Assembly (NCBI RefSeq): GCF_029914245.1
Contig: NZ_JARYZI010000012.1
Span: 53,438-117,437, forward strand
Length of the DNA: 64,000 bases
Direction of reading: 5' to 3'
Origin: Fusibacter bizertensis
Lineage (GTDB): Bacteria; Bacillota; Clostridia; Peptostreptococcales; Acidaminobacteraceae
Shown here: in pieces, positions 62,542-64,000 of the stretch
Layout: the number at the start of each line of letters is the position of its first letter
Position numbering within the stretch: the stretch's first letter is position 1
Notes under the pieces: model-generated
What the model was told of the DNA's origin: nothing
Database searches by the model: none
What the model saw: only the letters and a program-made list of their open reading frames with translations
Position numbers and translations under genes: made by a program

Positions 62542-62850
62542 CTATTTACCTTTAAATTTAGAAATTTCTTCCTCTACTTCCTTAGCGCCTTCTGAGTAAA
62601 AATTCTCTTCATCAGGATCAAGTTCTTTTAAAAGCCTTAAAAACTCACCAGCATGAACTCTCTCTTCATCAGCGATATCTTTTAATACTTCAATTGCCAA
62701 TTTGTTATCAGTTGATTCTGCCAATTGCATATAAAGTTGAATTGCTTCATATTCAGCAGAAACCATAAAGCGAATAGCTCTAATGAGTTCTTGCTCTGTT
62801 AATTTGCGTTCTTTCGCTAGTCCAGAAAATGGATGTCCAAAATCAGGCAT
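62542..62850 (-). CDS. Small ferritin-like (rubrerythrin/EncFtn-type) protein
   Basis: A 102-residue two-helix protein. SAEYEAIQLYMQLAEST carries the first Glu ligands, and ADEERVHAGEFLRLL carries the ExxH motif. The length and C-terminal acidic tail resemble encapsulin-cargo ferritin-like proteins and the archaeal type fused to encapsulin, which act as iron oxidases. No encapsulin gene is in the window, so the assignment to a compartment is open. ATG has GGAGG. It has a consensus promoter with two similar operators. Confidence 0.82.
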   Translation of the reverse strand: MPDFGHPFSGLAKERKLTEQELIRAIRFMVSAEYEAIQLYMQLAESTDNKLAIEVLKDIADEERVHAGEFLRLLKELDPDEENFYSEGAKEVEEEISKFKGK

Positions 62851-62874
62851 TTAACGCACCTCCTTTTTAGTTTT

Positions 62875-62926
62875 CGGCATATGCCGGTATTTATTTTTAT
62901 TATACTCCGTTTCCGGCATATGTCAA
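62875..62926 (-). promoter_or_regulatory. Consensus promoter with two CGGCATATG operators (ferritin-like gene)
   Basis: Minus-strand TTGACA (62921-62926), a 16-base spacer and perfect TATAAT (62899-62904) are present. A perfect 12-bp palindrome CGGCATATGCCG (62875-62886) lies between the -10 box and the gene. A second, imperfect copy CGGCATATGTCA (62914-62925) overlaps the -35 box. Centres are 39 bp apart. Arrangement suggests tight repression by a dimer. Confidence 0.75.
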
Positions 62927-62976
62927 TTATTCTCTGTAATTCAAGAATTTTTTAGCGGGTTGAAACTTAGCATTTC

Positions 62977-63005
62977 TTTAAAATAATATCAATATATGGT
63001 ATACT
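62977..63005 (+). promoter_or_regulatory. Promoter of the glyoxalase gene
   Basis: TTTAAA (62977-62982), a 17-base spacer and TATACT (63000-63005), with the extended -10 TGG before it, lie upstream of the gene. Confidence 0.6.
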
Positions 63006-63082
63006 AACGGTCTAATAGCAATACATCTGAGGATGTTTATATTTGGATTAATCGTGCAACTATATTTTAAAAGGAGACCCTC

Positions 63083-63466
63083 ATGAAATATTCAATGTTA
63101 CACACGTGTTTACGCGTTATGGACCTTGAAAAATCTCTCGATTTTTACAAAAACGCACTTGGCTTTAGAGAAACCAACCGCAAAGATTTTCCAGAACATG
63201 AATTTACTTTAGTTTTTTTAACTGATGAATCAGGACATTACGATATTGAACTTACTTATAATTATCACCCAGAAAAGCCTTATGTTATCGGCAACGGCTT
63301 CAGTCATCTCGCCGTAGGCACGCCAGATTTAGAAGCATCTCACAAAAATCATGAGGATATGGGCTATAAAGTCACTAAACTTATGGGACTTCCTGGGGAA
63401 GCTCCTAGATACTATTTTGTAACTGATCCAGATGGTTATGAAGTTGAAGTGATTAGAAGAGCTTAA
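63083..63466 (+). CDS. gloA: Lactoylglutathione lyase family protein (glyoxalase I)
   Basis: A 127-residue VOC-fold metalloenzyme. Metal ligands fit H7 (LHTCLRV), Glu56 (DIELTYN), a second His near 75 (FSHLAVG) and Glu near the C-terminus (DGYEVEVIRR). The ATG follows AAAAGGAG. Converts the methylglyoxal-thiol adduct to a lactoyl thioester. As most Clostridia lack glutathione, another thiol may be used. Monocistronic with terminator. Confidence 0.9.
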   Translation: MKYSMLHTCLRVMDLEKSLDFYKNALGFRETNRKDFPEHEFTLVFLTDESGHYDIELTYNYHPEKPYVIGNGFSHLAVGTPDLEASHKNHEDMGYKVTKLMGLPGEAPRYYFVTDPDGYEVEVIRRA

Positions 63467-63483
63467 ATAAACTGTAGCTTATA

Positions 63484-63529
63484 AAAAAATCACCATGTAC
63501 ATTTGTTGAGATGTACATGGTGATTTTTT
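63484..63529 (+). terminator. Terminator of gloA
   Basis: The long stem at 63484-63502/63511-63529 (AATCACCATGTACAT and its inverse) is followed by T-run 63524-63530. Confidence 0.92.
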
Positions 63530-63561
63530 TATTACTCATTTTGGAAAACTTTTATGTTGAG

Positions 63562-63657
63562 CTATGCCTCTTCAGAGTAGTACTGTGCTTGAGCCAACCA
63601 CAGTTCTCTATACTTCCCATCTTTTTGCTCAACGAGTATATCGTCTTCAATCCTTTT
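63562..63657 (-). pseudogene. Remnant of an ABC-transporter C-terminus
   Basis: A minus-strand frame ends at TAG (63562-63564) and encodes about 31 residues including RIEDDILVEQKDGKYRELW and LAQAQYYSEEA. This resembles the end of ABC-type multidrug exporters (usual ending ..G.Y.ELW..QA.YY). No ATPase domain and no start codon precede it: an in-frame TGA lies about 10 codons upstream and the flank is AT-rich. It therefore looks like the leftover of a deleted gene. The assignment is by eye. Confidence 0.6.
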
Positions 63658-63841
63658 ATATATATTTATTGCTTTTATATAAATTCATTTCAATTGTAAT
63701 TATATCATTATAATAGAATATAAACATAGACAAAAGTATACTTTCTTTAAGTAAAAAACAGATGTTAATGCAGTCAAATTATTTCAAATAAATATCTGGT
63801 GCTAGCTGGTAGCCAGTTTCTATCTCTAGACTGTTAGAATT
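63658..63841. other. AT-rich intergenic region, no gene seen
   Basis: Between the ABC remnant and the terminator of the decarboxylase gene. It contains a GCTAGCTGGTAGC-type local inverted repeat near 63801-63814. No promoter or reading frame of interest was recognised. Confidence 0.5.
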
Positions 63842-63870
63842 AAAAAAACGCTTAAACAATTGTTTAAGCG
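63842..63870 (-). terminator. Terminator of the decarboxylase beta-subunit gene
   Basis: The 22-base perfect palindrome 63849-63870 (CGCTTAAACAA and its inverse) is followed on the minus strand by seven U (63842-63848). It lies about 53 bases after the stop at 63923. Confidence 0.9.
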
Positions 63871-63922
63871 CTAAAAAGATTAAAAGATTTATTATCTTCT
63901 TGTATCCCTTGGTGATGTTAAA

Positions 63923-64000
63923 TTAAAATCCTGAAAACAATGAAAGTAACACACCTGCAGATACTGCTGAACCGATTACACCAGCAACGTTAGGTCCCAT
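63923..64000 (-). CDS. Na+-translocating decarboxylase beta subunit, partial (last 25 codons)
   Basis: Only the C-terminal 25 residues are in the window: MGPNVAGVIGSAVSAGVL and LSLFSGF, then TAA. This is the conserved end of the membrane subunit of oxaloacetate, methylmalonyl-CoA or glutaconyl-CoA decarboxylase (OadB/MmdB/GcdB), which couples decarboxylation to Na+ export. Which substrate is involved cannot be told from the tail. Start lies beyond 64000. An energy-conserving Na+ pump fits an amino-acid fermenter. Confidence 0.85.
   Translation of the reverse strand: MGPNVAGVIGSAVSAGVLLSLFSGF

Overview
The window is a low-GC (by eye about 35-37 %), gene-dense bacterial chromosome segment. Most genes have AGGAGG-type ribosome binding sites, short intergenic spacers, TTGACA/TATAAT promoters and U-tailed hairpin terminators. 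A serS T-box leader, a tandem glycine riboswitch, a split glycine dehydrogenase, a four-subunit 2-oxoacid:ferredoxin oxidoreductase, AdhE and the tail of a Na+-pumping decarboxylase beta subunit all point to an anaerobic, fermentative, amino-acid-using member of the Clostridia (Bacillota). CheY/CheC and a YjfB-like protein suggest that it is motile. Genus is not determinable from the sequence; an Acidaminobacter/Fusibacter-like organism is only a guess.

Layout. 1-2.56 kb: glycine cleavage operon gcvT-gcvH-gcvPA on the minus strand behind a consensus promoter, a tandem glycine aptamer and a terminator. 2.65-9.9 kb: M3 oligopeptidase, OsmC, a lipoprotein, a cheY-cheC-diguanylate cyclase operon, a YcaQ/AlkX-type glycosylase and an LRR lipoprotein. 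10.1-12 kb: tRNA-Leu(CAG), a membrane acyltransferase and a TetR regulator. 12-18.4 kb: serS with its T-box, an MFS transporter divergent from a YeiL-like regulator, an SH3 lipoprotein and ribokinase. 18.6-24.8 kb: adhE, a 111-bp-period repeat ending in a long hairpin, and the porGDAB operon. 24.9-30.5 kb: psuK-psuG (pseudouridine breakdown), a YoaP-type acetyltransferase, a heliorhodopsin, a CarD-like regulator and an HD-GYP protein. 30.7-38.5 kb: small proteins, a Dus family enzyme, patatin, a second MFS transporter, a Gfo/Idh/MocA oxidoreductase, YesL and a DUF5050 lipoprotein. 38.7-49.4 kb: an orphan OppB/OppC permease pair and a 2934-residue cyclic beta-1,2-glucan synthase homologue. 49.6-57.8 kb: YibE/F pair, DUF1566 protein, YjfB-like protein, SulP transporter, SelO and aldo-keto reductase. 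57.9-64 kb: ABC exporter plus SGNH hydrolase operon, ZIP transporter, radical SAM protein, ferritin-like protein with paired operators, glyoxalase, an ABC-transporter remnant and the end of a decarboxylase beta subunit.

Working together. Glycine cleavage, PFOR and AdhE fit acetyl-CoA/ethanol fermentation with NADH and ferredoxin balance, and a Rex-like site lies upstream of adhE. PsuK and PsuG salvage pseudouridine. The YeiL-like regulator and the MFS transporter may belong to the same nucleoside theme, because E. coli yeiL sits beside psuG/psuK. Diguanylate cyclase, HD-GYP, CheY and CheC genes indicate c-di-GMP and motility control.

Most noteworthy are the heliorhodopsin in what looks like an obligate anaerobe, the giant cyclic-glucan synthase, the 111-bp repeat/hairpin element behind porB, and several perfect palindromes placed on promoters: por, psuK, the ferritin-like gene, and the region between the MFS and YeiL-like genes. 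No CRISPR array, insertion sequence or prophage was seen.
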